DNA of 64,000 nucleotides from Pelagisphaera sp964404745 (GCA_964404745.1 CAYOLG010000011.1:69049-133048); one strand, 5' to 3'; counted from the stretch's first letter, positions 17,759 to 27,789 are shown. Translations and numbers: made by a program. Notes: a model not told the origin generated them from the letters alone.

Positions 17759-18318
17759 AGACGGCAAAAAGAGGAATTTCAACGATCCGCGCGGCAGGGG
17801 ACCATCGCAAGCGAGGATTTACATTGCTAGAAACGGTCCTCTCATTGGCCGTGTTCGCGATCATTGTCGTTCCGGCAATTGGTCTGGTAGCGCTGTCGTA
17901 CCGAAATGTGGATACAGAGTCTAAGGCTCCGAACGCCGTGGAAATTAAGTCGCTTCTAGAACTTGAATTGCGTGGGGCTACGATTGTCGATGTGGGAGCG
18001 GGCCCAAGGGGCGAGAATCTCGAATACGATGTCTTCCACGATAGCTTTCTAATCAGCGACGTTATATTCTACGCCAGCCAAGATCTCGATGAATTGGAGC
18101 AGGATGGAGCTAGCATGGCGGATTCCGAGAAATACTACAAAGTCACAGTTACGACACCTGCAGCCTACACCTACGACAGTGACGATTCCTACCGCCTCTT
18201 CCTCTTCAATATAATCTGGCCGGCCTTTGTGCCGGATTCGGGTGGCGGCTATGTCAACAACCAGGATAACGCGGAGGCTTTGCAGCAACTCGTTCTTCCG
18301 GCGGTATTGAGCAAATGA
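17755..18318 (+). CDS. Verru_Chthon cassette protein B-like pseudopilin
   Basis: A 187-residue type IV pilin-like protein. After a leader of about 20 residues comes KRGFTLLETVLSLAVFAIIVVPAIGLVAL, the prepilin cleavage/methylation helix. It is followed by ALSYRNVDTESKAPNAVEIKSLLELEL, which fits the cassette B family (GspI-like). The remainder is short and acidic with several Tyr-rich strands (TYDSDDSYRLFLFNI). Start and stop overlap the neighbours by four bases (ATGA at 17755 and at 18315), so translation is coupled along the operon. Confidence 0.85.
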   Translation: MKTAKRGISTIRAAGDHRKRGFTLLETVLSLAVFAIIVVPAIGLVALSYRNVDTESKAPNAVEIKSLLELELRGATIVDVGAGPRGENLEYDVFHDSFLISDVIFYASQDLDELEQDGASMADSEKYYKVTVTTPAAYTYDSDDSYRLFLFNIIWPAFVPDSGGGYVNNQDNAEALQQLVLPAVLSK

Positions 18319-19493
18319 ATGCGCTCGGGAAAGATTGCATAGATCGCCAAATGATCAACAAGGCGGAGGGCGACGTTTTATCTACTTCCGCTAATTTATT
18401 TCACTCGGGTAAACACAGTGAAGCTTACGCAGCTGTTCATTTTGGTAGCGGCCGATCTCCGAGCGGCCATTCGAACGATTATCAAAATTGCGGCCGCTCG
18501 GAGATCGGCCGCCACCATCTAGAAAATCCTCGGCACAATTCAACCTGCCGCTCAACCCGAGCCTTCACTCTTATCGAAATGGTGGTGGCCTTGGCGGTGA
18601 CGGCGGTCATAGGCTACTTTTTCATCTCTATTGGACGCGATTTCGTTCGGGCTTGGGACAATTTTGGCGATGCCGTTTCCCGGGAGACGGAAGCGCGGGC
18701 AGCCCTCGATCTCATCGCCAAGGATTTCGAGTCCGCGTATTTTAGGGAAGGGTCTAGTCACATGCTGGCCGTAGATGTCTTGCCCGACAACGGAAATGCT
18801 AGCGCGGATTGGGAAGTGGGTCCGGCGGAGCGGCCTACGGGTTCGGGGTTCGATACAGTCAACCATGAATACGGATGGGCTGGTTGCTGGGTACGGTTGT
18901 TCACTACGACGCCTTCCTTGAATGCCGTGGGCTATCAGATCATTCGGTCAACGATTCGGGACAATCTCGGAACGCCTCGATACATGCTTTATAGAAATAC
19001 GACGCTGACCCGAGATGTCATCAGCAACATCGAGAACGGATTCGCAGATGCTCTAGACCTGACTGGAAGCAATGCCCTCTATGACGTGAGCGGCGGAGTG
19101 GTGAATCCTAAGCGATCCAATATACTCGCGGTCAATGTAGTGGATTTTGGTGTACGGCTTTATATTTATGAACCGAATCCAACGTCGGACCCCAGCGATG
19201 TGGACGCTTCGGAAGGATTGCGACTCATTTTCCCCGCGGACGAATCCAGCAGGCTGCAGAGCCCGATACCCAACAATGGGCAGCATCGCAGTTCCACTTT
19301 TGTGGGAACTGCCTATTCGGACCGGTATCCCGATGTGGTGGAGGTGTTCATGAGGATCCTGAACGAAAATGGGGCGCAAGCGCTCTCCGCCATGGAAGAA
19401 AGCGGATCCAATGCCCAGTGGGAGGAAATCGTTGCCAACAACTCGAAACTCTACCGGCGCTATATTGTGGTTCGAGGAAGGAGCGGGTTATGA
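18315..19493 (+). CDS. Verru_Chthon cassette protein C-like pseudopilin with long leader
   Basis: A 392-residue GspJ-like protein. The prepilin site is STRAFTLIEMVVALAVTAVIGYFFISIG (Ala at -1), followed by DAVSRETEARAALDLIAKDFESAYF, typical of cassette C. The coupled ATG at 18315 gives a leader of about 83 residues, several times normal. It contains a perfectly kept palindromic repeat (18444-18516). No ATG, GTG or TTG in frame lies between the repeat and the cleavage site, so any protein made from the candidates I can see must translate the repeat. The end overlaps the next gene by four bases. Confidence 0.85.
   Translation: MNALGKDCIDRQMINKAEGDVLSTSANLFHSGKHSEAYAAVHFGSGRSPSGHSNDYQNCGRSEIGRHHLENPRHNSTCRSTRAFTLIEMVVALAVTAVIGYFFISIGRDFVRAWDNFGDAVSRETEARAALDLIAKDFESAYFREGSSHMLAVDVLPDNGNASADWEVGPAERPTGSGFDTVNHEYGWAGCWVRLFTTTPSLNAVGYQIIRSTIRDNLGTPRYMLYRNTTLTRDVISNIENGFADALDLTGSNALYDVSGGVVNPKRSNILAVNVVDFGVRLYIYEPNPTSDPSDVDASEGLRLIFPADESSRLQSPIPNNGQHRSSTFVGTAYSDRYPDVVEVFMRILNENGAQALSAMEESGSNAQWEEIVANNSKLYRRYIVVRGRSGL
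18444..18516. repeat. GATCTCCG-type palindrome inside coding sequence
   Basis: Arms of 25 bases at 18444-18468 and 18492-18516 pair with one mismatch, with a 23-base loop. The repeat is wholly inside the reading frame of the cassette C gene. It would fold into a strong mRNA hairpin about 130 bases after the start codon. Confidence 0.9.
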
Positions 19494-22400
19494 TAAGGGA
19501 ACGATCTATACGGATCGCTAGCCGATTCCGAAATCGCCGGGGCTTCGCCTTGATTCTGGTTTTTTCCCTGGCCAGTATCGTTCTGCTGCTGGGCCTTTCT
19601 TTGGTTTCGCTAATTCGGGTGGAGACCGCATCGAATCAATACGATCAAGGCCTTCGCGTTGCTCGAGCCAATGCTCGCTTGGCTTTGCAAATGGCCATCG
19701 GCGATCTGCAAACCTTAGCTGGGCCCGATCAGAGAGCGACGGCCACCGCAGATGGGGCTCGATCGCCAACATCGGATGACTTTAACGATGCAGTTTCCGG
19801 ATCGGCGAGCGGCGTCTACCAGCCCTTTTGGACAGGGGTATGGGACGTCAACAACGCGACCGATAATCCGAGATGGCTCGTAACCCGTCCCCTGGACGCC
19901 ACCTACACTTTGGATACAGGCACGCAAGACGCGGATCCCTTTGTCAGCGATCTCGGCGCGACAAATGATGTGGTAAAGCTTGTCGGTGCCGGAACGGCTG
20001 AGCCGGAACCGGGTTACAATCAAGACTTCCACGATGTGGTAGTGCCTAGGGAGCCCATCGTTTCCGACAATATCGTCGGACTGGCTGACACCGAGGAAGC
20101 GACCATCGGGCACTACGCTTATTGGGTTGGAGACAATGGGGTCAAGGCAAGTTACTTGCTGGAAAATCAGCTGCCGGAAACGCTGCATGACGATTATGAC
20201 GATAGCGCGACTACATCTTATGAAAAGGAGCGCCTGAAGCAGATGCTAGCCCATCGTTATCGAATTGAGCGAGCGGGCGCGGAGATGGATGCGACAGATG
20301 CTCGTATTGCCTCCATCGTAAATGAATTCGTCTTGCGTAACGCGGTGGACGGATCGGGAGGAATAGATTCCTATCTAGGAATTGCCTCTGGATCCTTTAC
20401 TCAAAACGATGTGCGCAGCCGCTTTCACGATTTCGCCGGTCTGCATCGCGGATTGCTGGTAGATCCGATTCGCGGCGGTTTGAAGGAGGATCTTTCCAAT
20501 ATCCATAGGGTCAGTACGGGCGATGCGAGTGTTGATGATCTGGTAAACACTTTTCTGATGCCGTATCTCAATGTATCGGACATTGTCAGTTCGAGCACAG
20601 CTTTAACCGATCTGACGCTATCCTATCCGATTGCGGCGAAGAATACGACTTTCGGAGGAGGGGGACCGACGCCAACGATTGCGCCGGTAATCGCTGGATT
20701 AAAACTTGCGATTCGCGTCCGAGCACAGGATCTTGAGCCTTCGACAGAGACTAGTGGGGTAATGGGTCAATTAGAGTTTAGTGTTAAGCTTTGGAACCTG
20801 TATACTAGTTATTTGGAAGGAGAAGCCGTCGTCATTCGCTTGCTAAACGCTTTGGATGGCACGGGATTTAGAGCCATTTATTCGCGCTCAGGGTTTCCAG
20901 ATGAGATTAGCTCTCCAGTGGAAATAAGCGAATTGATGAACGGCGTAACCGAATTTAGAATTGAGGCTCCACCCTTGAATGATTGGTGGGCTCCTGGGGA
21001 AGTTCGTTCCTTCGTTGGGGTATTGGTTCCCGGGGAGACGATTCTTTCACTTACGTCCTCGATTGCCGCTCCTGTTGACGACCCCTCCAGTTACTATGCG
21101 ATACCAGCGTTACCGCCTTATACATCGCGCGCTTCACAACCTTCAAGTAGAGGTGATGTGAATGATCAGATCCAATTTGATATTCCGGAATGGAGCCCGA
21201 GGTTTTCTATAGAAATCGATGGAGTGGAGGTCGCTACATACGAGCTGTCAGGGGTGAATTATCAAGCGATGAATCCAAGCGCGGGCTTAGCAGCCGTTAC
21301 GGATTCTGCACCCAATATCGCCTATGTGTGGAACTTGGAAAGCCCATTGTACGCCAGCTCAGCTTGGGATACCTTCGATCCTCGGTTTGGTGAGCTTGAT
21401 GGTGCTGTGTTGGGACCAAGCTTTGTTGACGATTTTCAGTTTCCGGGGAAACAGGAGACTCTCTCGTTTTTTTTCCAGAGCACTAATACGGAGCTCCTGG
21501 GGTTTAATAACGCCGTTTTTCGATTAGAGAACAATATCCCCCTATTCGAACTGCCCCGACAGGAGCATTTGTCGCTTGCCGCACTCCAGATGGCGGAGTT
21601 TCCCTCTGGTATCAGGGCCCATCTCGGAGCCTCTATTGCTAGCATTTCACCGACTGCCTCCATCAACGATGTCTTCGATCGATTCTTTCTTTCGACGGTA
21701 CCGCAGGGAACGACGAGTTGGACGGTTGCCGAACCGCTTCCCAATAGCCGGATGGAGCCAGTATTGGGCACCTCTCTCTCTGACTTGAACGATCCGGTGG
21801 AGGCCCCCGATTCGGCTGAACACCTTTATCTGAAAGGGGCGTTCAACGTGAACTCCACCTCGGTAGAAGCATGGGCGGCACTGTTGAAAGGAGTTCGTCT
21901 GGGGACGTGGGTATTTGACGATCCCGATGATGAGTTTCGGCCGTCGGGTCCACTCGGCGAGCTCGACGTTTCCGGCGAGTACCAGTTTCTCCGATTTTCC
22001 CAAACCGCAGAGGAGACTTGGGATGGCGACTTTGACCTCTCGGAGGACTTGGAGGCCATTCGTAATTTTATTCGCAAAGGCCTGCGTTCGTTCACTGATG
22101 CGGAAATCGAGACGCTGGCCACGGAGATAGTCGAGGCGATCCGCACGCGGCGTCAGGAGACTTCGGGGACGGTGGGTCCCTTCGTCTGTCTGCAAGACTT
22201 CATTGACTCCGGCGTGTTGGAGACGGCGATTGCCGGAGCGGGTTTGAATAGCTCCATCGCTGCGGGCGGCACGCCCTTGGGGTATGCGTCCAGCTATTTG
22301 ACCCAGCAGGACATTCTCACCGCCATAGCTCCTTACCTAACGACTCGGAGCGATACCTTCGTGGTCAGAGCCTACGGCGATGCAGTCAATCCCTTTGATG

Positions 22401-22576
22401 CTAGCGAGGTGGTTGCTCGAGCGTATTGCGAGGCCATCGTGCAGCGTGTGCACCAAAAGCATCCCAGGGAACCGGATGCGCCAAATGCGATGACGATCGC
22501 TGGAGCCAATCCAGGCGAATACGGCCGTCAATTCAGAGTGATCGCCTTCAGGTGGATGACGGGGGACGAGATATGA
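19490..22576 (+). CDS. Verru_Chthon cassette protein A (large pilin-like protein)
   Basis: A 1028-residue protein. The N-terminal RNRRGFALILVFSLASIVLLLGLSLVSL is a GspK-like membrane/prepilin helix. It is followed by the cassette A hallmark VETASNQYDQGLRVARANARLALQMAIGDLQTLAGPDQRATA. The long remainder is beta-rich and Asp/Ser/Thr-rich with no enzyme motif seen. It ends with a GspK-like section (EIVEAIRTRRQE, SYLTQQDILTAIAPYLTTRSDTFVVRAYGDA). In type II systems GspK caps the pseudopilus tip, so a tip role is plausible but inferred. The start is ATG 19490, overlapping the stop of cassette C; a longer reading from 19418 is less likely. Confidence 0.88.
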   Translation: MIRERSIRIASRFRNRRGFALILVFSLASIVLLLGLSLVSLIRVETASNQYDQGLRVARANARLALQMAIGDLQTLAGPDQRATATADGARSPTSDDFNDAVSGSASGVYQPFWTGVWDVNNATDNPRWLVTRPLDATYTLDTGTQDADPFVSDLGATNDVVKLVGAGTAEPEPGYNQDFHDVVVPREPIVSDNIVGLADTEEATIGHYAYWVGDNGVKASYLLENQLPETLHDDYDDSATTSYEKERLKQMLAHRYRIERAGAEMDATDARIASIVNEFVLRNAVDGSGGIDSYLGIASGSFTQNDVRSRFHDFAGLHRGLLVDPIRGGLKEDLSNIHRVSTGDASVDDLVNTFLMPYLNVSDIVSSSTALTDLTLSYPIAAKNTTFGGGGPTPTIAPVIAGLKLAIRVRAQDLEPSTETSGVMGQLEFSVKLWNLYTSYLEGEAVVIRLLNALDGTGFRAIYSRSGFPDEISSPVEISELMNGVTEFRIEAPPLNDWWAPGEVRSFVGVLVPGETILSLTSSIAAPVDDPSSYYAIPALPPYTSRASQPSSRGDVNDQIQFDIPEWSPRFSIEIDGVEVATYELSGVNYQAMNPSAGLAAVTDSAPNIAYVWNLESPLYASSAWDTFDPRFGELDGAVLGPSFVDDFQFPGKQETLSFFFQSTNTELLGFNNAVFRLENNIPLFELPRQEHLSLAALQMAEFPSGIRAHLGASIASISPTASINDVFDRFFLSTVPQGTTSWTVAEPLPNSRMEPVLGTSLSDLNDPVEAPDSAEHLYLKGAFNVNSTSVEAWAALLKGVRLGTWVFDDPDDEFRPSGPLGELDVSGEYQFLRFSQTAEETWDGDFDLSEDLEAIRNFIRKGLRSFTDAEIETLATEIVEAIRTRRQETSGTVGPFVCLQDFIDSGVLETAIAGAGLNSSIAAGGTPLGYASSYLTQQDILTAIAPYLTTRSDTFVVRAYGDAVNPFDASEVVARAYCEAIVQRVHQKHPREPDAPNAMTIAGANPGEYGRQFRVIAFRWMTGDEI

Positions 22577-23454
22577 AAGGGCGTAGCGAGATGGCGATTG
22601 TGAATTTGGTGTGTTCGATTGGCGCCCTCCGTCGCTTGGTTCGTTTTCTTGGTAGGGAGGACCGTCTCGGTCCTCCAAGGTACGAATACGGAGGACCGAG
22701 ACGGTCCCCCCTACCATTCGAAGCCCCGCTAGTGTATCTTCTGAGTTCGATTTTGTCATTCGCCGTTTTCGGTCAAAGTCCGTTCGATGAAAAGGAGGAA
22801 GCCTTTCTCTTCATGGCTCGGGCTTTTGGTGATGACTACTTCGAGGCTATCCATTTTTATGACGACGAGGACGTCCTGACGACCCTGTCCTTAGATCCCT
22901 ATTCGCGAACGGCTGTCTATCGGCTGCCGGCTAATCGTTCAGAGGCGACTTTCGTTCGCGTGACGCTCGACGATAGAGGCAGGGAACAAGAAGAGACAGT
23001 GGCCATTGCTGACCTGGAGGGAATCGAGTCCCGAGCCTTTCTGGTTTTCGTCTCGAGGCGAGACCAGGAGCGGAACTTGCCTTATACCGTCTACGTGGCC
23101 GACGAGAGTCCTGGAGAATTCGAAGCCGGTCATCTACGGTTTCTAAATCTAGCGGGTCCTCGAATATTAGCCCGAGTCGGATTGGATACCATATCGATAG
23201 ACTATGGTTTTGGCGGCGACTACCAATTTGATGTCGAGAACATTGAGGAAGTGCCCTTCGAATTCGCCGTGCGATTGTCCGATGGCTGGAAAATCGTCTA
23301 TTCAACAGGATTTCGGGCCCATCCAGAGGTGGGTACTCTCGCGATTTTGAAACCCCCGCGCACCCTGGATTCGATGGAGATCCAAGTCGAACTGAGCCAG
23401 CGCCGCTACTATTTCGATCCGCCCCCGCCGTCTGAAGAGGCGTCGAGCGAGTAG
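22573..23454 (+). CDS. Exported protein of unknown function closing the pseudopilin operon
   Basis: Up to 293 residues. ATG 22573 overlaps the cassette A stop (ATGA), which supports coupling. That reading translates a 65-bp palindromic repeat (22651-22715) before a signal-peptide-like segment LVYLLSSILSFAVFGQS. GTG 22732 would start exactly at the signal peptide and leave the repeat as leader RNA; no good ribosome site is seen there. The mature part contains EKEEAFLFMARAFGDDYFEAIHFYDDEDVLTTLS and ends in a Pro/Glu tail. I do not recognise the family. Position suggests an envelope role with the pseudopilins. Confidence 0.7.
   Translation: MKGRSEMAIVNLVCSIGALRRLVRFLGREDRLGPPRYEYGGPRRSPLPFEAPLVYLLSSILSFAVFGQSPFDEKEEAFLFMARAFGDDYFEAIHFYDDEDVLTTLSLDPYSRTAVYRLPANRSEATFVRVTLDDRGREQEETVAIADLEGIESRAFLVFVSRRDQERNLPYTVYVADESPGEFEAGHLRFLNLAGPRILARVGLDTISIDYGFGGDYQFDVENIEEVPFEFAVRLSDGWKIVYSTGFRAHPEVGTLAILKPPRTLDSMEIQVELSQRRYYFDPPPPSEEASSE
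22651..22715. repeat. Intact 65-bp GGACCG-type palindromic element
   Basis: Arms of 26 bases (22651-22676 and 22690-22715) pair with a single mismatch, and each arm is itself a palindrome around GGACCGTCTCGGTCC. The element at 47442-47506 has the same length and layout. It lies between the cassette A stop and the signal-peptide region of the next gene. Confidence 0.92.
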
Positions 23455-23487
23455 ACGGTTTTTGTTTATTCGTACAGCTAGCCGCGG

Positions 23488-23604
23488 ATTTCCGAGCGCC
23501 GATAGAGCGTAGAACAGGCTTCTGGCCTGTTTTCTCTGACCCCATGTACAGACAGGATGTCTGTGCTACCATAGTTTATGGGCCCTCGGAGATGGCCCGC
23601 TACC
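23488..23604. repeat. Composite repeat: CAGGC hairpins within GATCTCCG-type ends
   Basis: A perfect hairpin AACAGGC/GCCTGTT is at 23513-23531, a second ACAGACAGGATGTCTGT unit near 23548-23564, and a GGTAGCGGGC-type end read on the minus strand near 23582-23604. The same combination recurs at 56084-56247 and partly at 63770-63860. Confidence 0.7.
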
Positions 23605-23688
23605 TAAAAACGCTTACGAAAAAGAACGAGTATCGCATCGGCGAAATTTTCTATTGAAACCTGCTCGCAGCGCGTCAGGTTTCCCGTC

Positions 23689-23784
<96 letters not shown>

Positions 23785-23948
23785 ACTTCTTCGCCCCTTC
23801 TTGGGGAGGGTTGATAAGTTTCGAGCGTGGTCTCCTTCGCTCTATTAGAGTCTATGTCGGGGTGTCGCTTGCGGCGACCGGATAGTATACAGCGATGAAA
23901 CTTGCGGTCGCCGCAAGCGACGCGCATTCTGACTTATTGGACACTCTC

Positions 23949-23990
23949 TGAAGAAAATCTTTGCCTTCTTCGCTGCCTTGGCGGTTAATC
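23949..23990 (-). repeat. GCGAAGG-rich short repeat, copy 1
   Basis: Read on the minus strand: AACCGCCAAGGCAGCGAAG and AAGGCAAAG. This is the degenerate AACCGCNAAGNNNGCNAAG type of sequence often seen in intergenic regions of Verrucomicrobiota and Planctomycetota. A second copy is at 26218. It ends ten bases before the dnaX start. Confidence 0.55.
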
Positions 23991-24000
23991 CAGTTTTTCA

Positions 24001-25490
<1,490 letters not shown>

Positions 25491-25610
25491 TTTAGCGTAC
25501 TAGTTATTCCAATTCCTCCCCGGGACAGCGGACGTCTCGCCCGCTATTTGAGACGCCTGCCATCGAAAGCGCGGGATTAATCCGATCCTACGGTAGAATG
25601 CGGCTCAAGT

Positions 25611-26123
25611 TCAGGCGATCTCCAGATTACTGAGCCAATCGCTTAGGCATGCTAGATCGCTATCGGATTTGGCTGTATCCAAGTAGTTGGGATCAATGGA
25701 TATCGCTTGGACGAGTTTCTCTTTGGCTGACTCCAACTCGTTTTCTTGGCAATCGTAGCAGGCAAGATTGTAGTGAATGATCGCTACATTAGGAAATCGC
25801 TTGGCTGCTTCGGTGAGAATCGCCTTGGCTTCGGCGATCGATCGGGAACGTCGTATGGCGAATGCCAAATTGACCAAATTCCCGGGATCGGCCGGTTCTC
25901 TAAGGGCCAATTCCTTAGCCACGCATTCGGCAGCTAACCAATCTTTGGCGTCAAAGAATATGGCCATTTTCATCTGCAAGGCCTCGAGCCGCGCGGAAGC
26001 ACTTTCGGGTAGTGTCGAAAGTTCGGCGAGAGCCTCTTGGAACATGCCCAGCTCTCGGTATCCATTGGCGTAAGAGAGGGTCTTTTTGAAATTCAGCTCT
26101 TCTTTGTCAGGCGTCACCATGGC
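25611..26123 (-). CDS. TPR-like repeat protein
   Basis: About 170 residues from ATG 26123 (MVTPDKEELNFKKTL). The sequence is a run of helical pairs with TPR-like spacing: YANGYRELGMFQEALAELSTLP, MAIFFDAKDWLAAECVAKELAL, LVNLAFAIRRSRSIAEAKAILTEAAKRFP and HYNLACYDCQENELESAKEKLVQAISIDP. The NLACY..A...L..AI..DP pattern is the clearest TPR. TPRs bind protein partners; none can be named here. An upstream extension to 26213 lacks TPR character and is probably not translated. It converges with dnaX. Confidence 0.8.
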   Translation of the reverse strand, partial: AMVTPDKEELNFKKTLSYANGYRELGMFQEALAELSTLPESASARLEALQMKMAIFFDAKDWLAAECVAKELALREPADPGNLVNLAFAIRRSRSIAEAKAILTEAAKRFPNVAIIHYNLACYDCQENELESAKEKLVQAISIDPNYLDTAKSDSDLACLSDWLSNLEIA

Positions 26124-26217
26124 AAGGCATCTGTACAAGCACTTGATTGGATCTTGCCGGATGATTGTAGCTAGACAAGAGCAATTGCATTGAGATCGGT
26201 GGTTGGAATTCAATTGT

Positions 26218-26247
26218 AACCGCGAAGCACGCCAAGGACGCGAAGGG
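26218..26247 (+). repeat. GCGAAGG-rich short repeat, copy 2
   Basis: AACCGCGAAGCACGCCAAGG followed by ACGCGAAGGG, the same class as 23949-23990 in the other orientation. It lies in the gap of about 300 bp between the TPR gene start and the end of the EF-hand gene, where I see no gene. Confidence 0.55.
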
Positions 26248-26421
26248 AGGGCATGGAAAGTTCGATGGTTATTGGGGTTAGTCGGCGCAAGTTGAAAGCG
26301 GGTGAAAATTAGAAAAGGCTTTTAACCTTTTTGCCCTCTACAATTACAGGCAGAATGCTTGAGCGCATCTGAAAATAAAGCGATCGCGGGGCTGGGCCCT
26401 GCGATCGCCGAATTGGTGATC

Positions 26422-26904
26422 CTATTCTACATCCGGATTGGTCGGCGGAGACTGTCTAGGGCCCCCGCGATGGTGGGCTCGGCCTGGTATGCCGCGCGGC
26501 CCTTTGGGCTTTAGGGCTCGTACTGCTCCGCGCATCTCCTCTGTATCCAGTTGCTCATCACCATTTTCATCATGGTTCTCGATTAGGCGGGCGGCTACTT
26601 CAGAGGCGGTAGGCGGTCCGCCTCTCGGTCCACGTCTATCTTCGAAATTGCCTCCTTCGCGCCGCTTTCCGGCCATCGACTCGAACGCTTCTTTTCGCTT
26701 CTCATGGAGCCCCACAATAGCGGCTTCCAATTCGGCTGCGCTCATGAGATTGTCGGCATTGCTATCGTAGTCGGATACGATGTTTACGACGATTTCTTCT
26801 GGGTCGGGTCGTTCGTGGGGATAAGCCTCATCTCCGCGTCCTAGCGCGGACGCGGCAAAGGTCGACAAGATTACGATTCCGGTAATGACTGATTTTCGAT
26901 TCAT
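26422..26904 (-). CDS. Exported EF-hand protein
   Basis: A 160-residue secreted protein with signal peptide MNRKSVITGIVILSTFAASALG. Two EF-hand calcium loops are visible: DYDSNADNLMSAAELEAAI near residues 44-62 and NHDENGDEQLDTEEMRGAV near 114-132, with acidic residues at loop positions 1, 3, 5 and 12. Between and after them are Arg/Gly/Pro-rich linkers (EGGNFEDRRGPRGGPP, KPKGPRGIPGRAHHRGGP). It starts about 213 bp from, and divergent to, a two-component operon. Similar EF-hand genes are found beside such regulators elsewhere, so it may be a target or modulator of that pair (inference). Confidence 0.85.
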   Translation of the reverse strand: MNRKSVITGIVILSTFAASALGRGDEAYPHERPDPEEIVVNIVSDYDSNADNLMSAAELEAAIVGLHEKRKEAFESMAGKRREGGNFEDRRGPRGGPPTASEVAARLIENHDENGDEQLDTEEMRGAVRALKPKGPRGIPGRAHHRGGPRQSPPTNPDVE

Positions 26905-27033
26905 AGGTCTTTTCCTCGTTTGCTGTTATTATTCGATTTGGAGTACCGAGAAACGCGGAGGCCGTATTTCCCGGAACTCGCTGGTGTACGCAAAATATAA
27001 CCACATGAAGGTGACAGTTTCCCCTGCGGGCGC

Positions 27034-27049
27034 ATTACAGATTTGTAAT
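27034..27049. promoter_or_regulatory. Candidate response-regulator operator ATTACAGATTTGTAAT
   Basis: ATTACA and TGTAAT form perfect six-base inverted half-sites around a four-base spacer. The site is in the only gap between the divergent EF-hand and response regulator genes, 69 bp before the latter. TTACA-N-TGTAA-like sites are bound by metal-responsive OmpR-family regulators such as CusR/CopR. The assignment is inference from position and shape. Confidence 0.45.
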
Positions 27050-27117
27050 GAACCATTCCTTGCTTTTGCTGCCCTGGTAAACTAGATATCGCCTCTTCAA
27101 GAAATTCGAATGACCGT

Positions 27118-27789
27118 ATGAAAGTGCTGCTGATCGAAGACGAGAAACGTATCTCCGACTTTGTTGCCAAAGGTTTGAAGGAGCGCGGGTTTACCGTTGA
27201 TCTAGCTGAGAATGGAAACGATGGGTTTTACTTGGCTAAGACTCAGAGCTATGACGCCATCGTGCTGGATATCATGCTTCCAGGACGGGATGGCCTGAGT
27301 ATTTTGAAAGGCTTGCGGGCCAAAGGAAACAACGTACCCGTAATCGCGGCAACAGCCCGAGGCGAGTTGGACGAGCGATTGGAGGGGTTGAATCTTGGCG
27401 CGGACGACTATTTGACCAAACCGTTTTACGTCGATGAATTGGTGGCCCGTCTTCAGGCCTTGCATAGACGTACCAGTGGTAGCCAATTGAATGTGAAACA
27501 AGTGGGCGACTTGGTGCTTAATATGGCGACAAGGGAAGTTTCGAGAAACGATCGGGAGATTGAGTTGACGTCCCGAGAATTCAATTTGCTGGAGTACCTG
27601 ATGCGTTCTTCTGGAAGAGTGTATACGCGTACCCAAATCCTGGAACATGTTTGGGGTTACGACTTCGATCCCAATACGAATATCGTCGACGTGTGCGTGC
27701 AACGGCTGCGCAAGAAGGTCGATGGACCCGACGACGAACGGCTGATCGAGACGGTACGAGGCGTGGGGTATCGAATGAAAAAGCAATGA
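27118..27789 (+). CDS. OmpR-family response regulator
   Basis: A 223-residue DNA-binding response regulator. The receiver domain has KVLLIEDEKRI with the acidic pair, phospho-acceptor Asp in IVLDIMLPGRDG near residue 51, PVIAATAR with the switch residue, and GADDYLTKPFYVDELVARL with the conserved Lys. The winged helix is NMATREVSRNDREIELTSREFNLLEYLMRSSGRVYTR, then HVWGYDFDPNTNIVDVCVQRLRKKVD and VRGVGYRM. This is closest in style to the CusR/CopR subgroup. The stop overlaps the sensor start (ATGA at 27786), so the pair is coupled. Confidence 0.93.
   Translation: MKVLLIEDEKRISDFVAKGLKERGFTVDLAENGNDGFYLAKTQSYDAIVLDIMLPGRDGLSILKGLRAKGNNVPVIAATARGELDERLEGLNLGADDYLTKPFYVDELVARLQALHRRTSGSQLNVKQVGDLVLNMATREVSRNDREIELTSREFNLLEYLMRSSGRVYTRTQILEHVWGYDFDPNTNIVDVCVQRLRKKVDGPDDERLIETVRGVGYRMKKQ

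Noticed and set aside
27651..27785. Upstream extension of the sensor kinase
   Set aside because: It lies inside the well-supported response regulator gene and lacks a signal or membrane feature.
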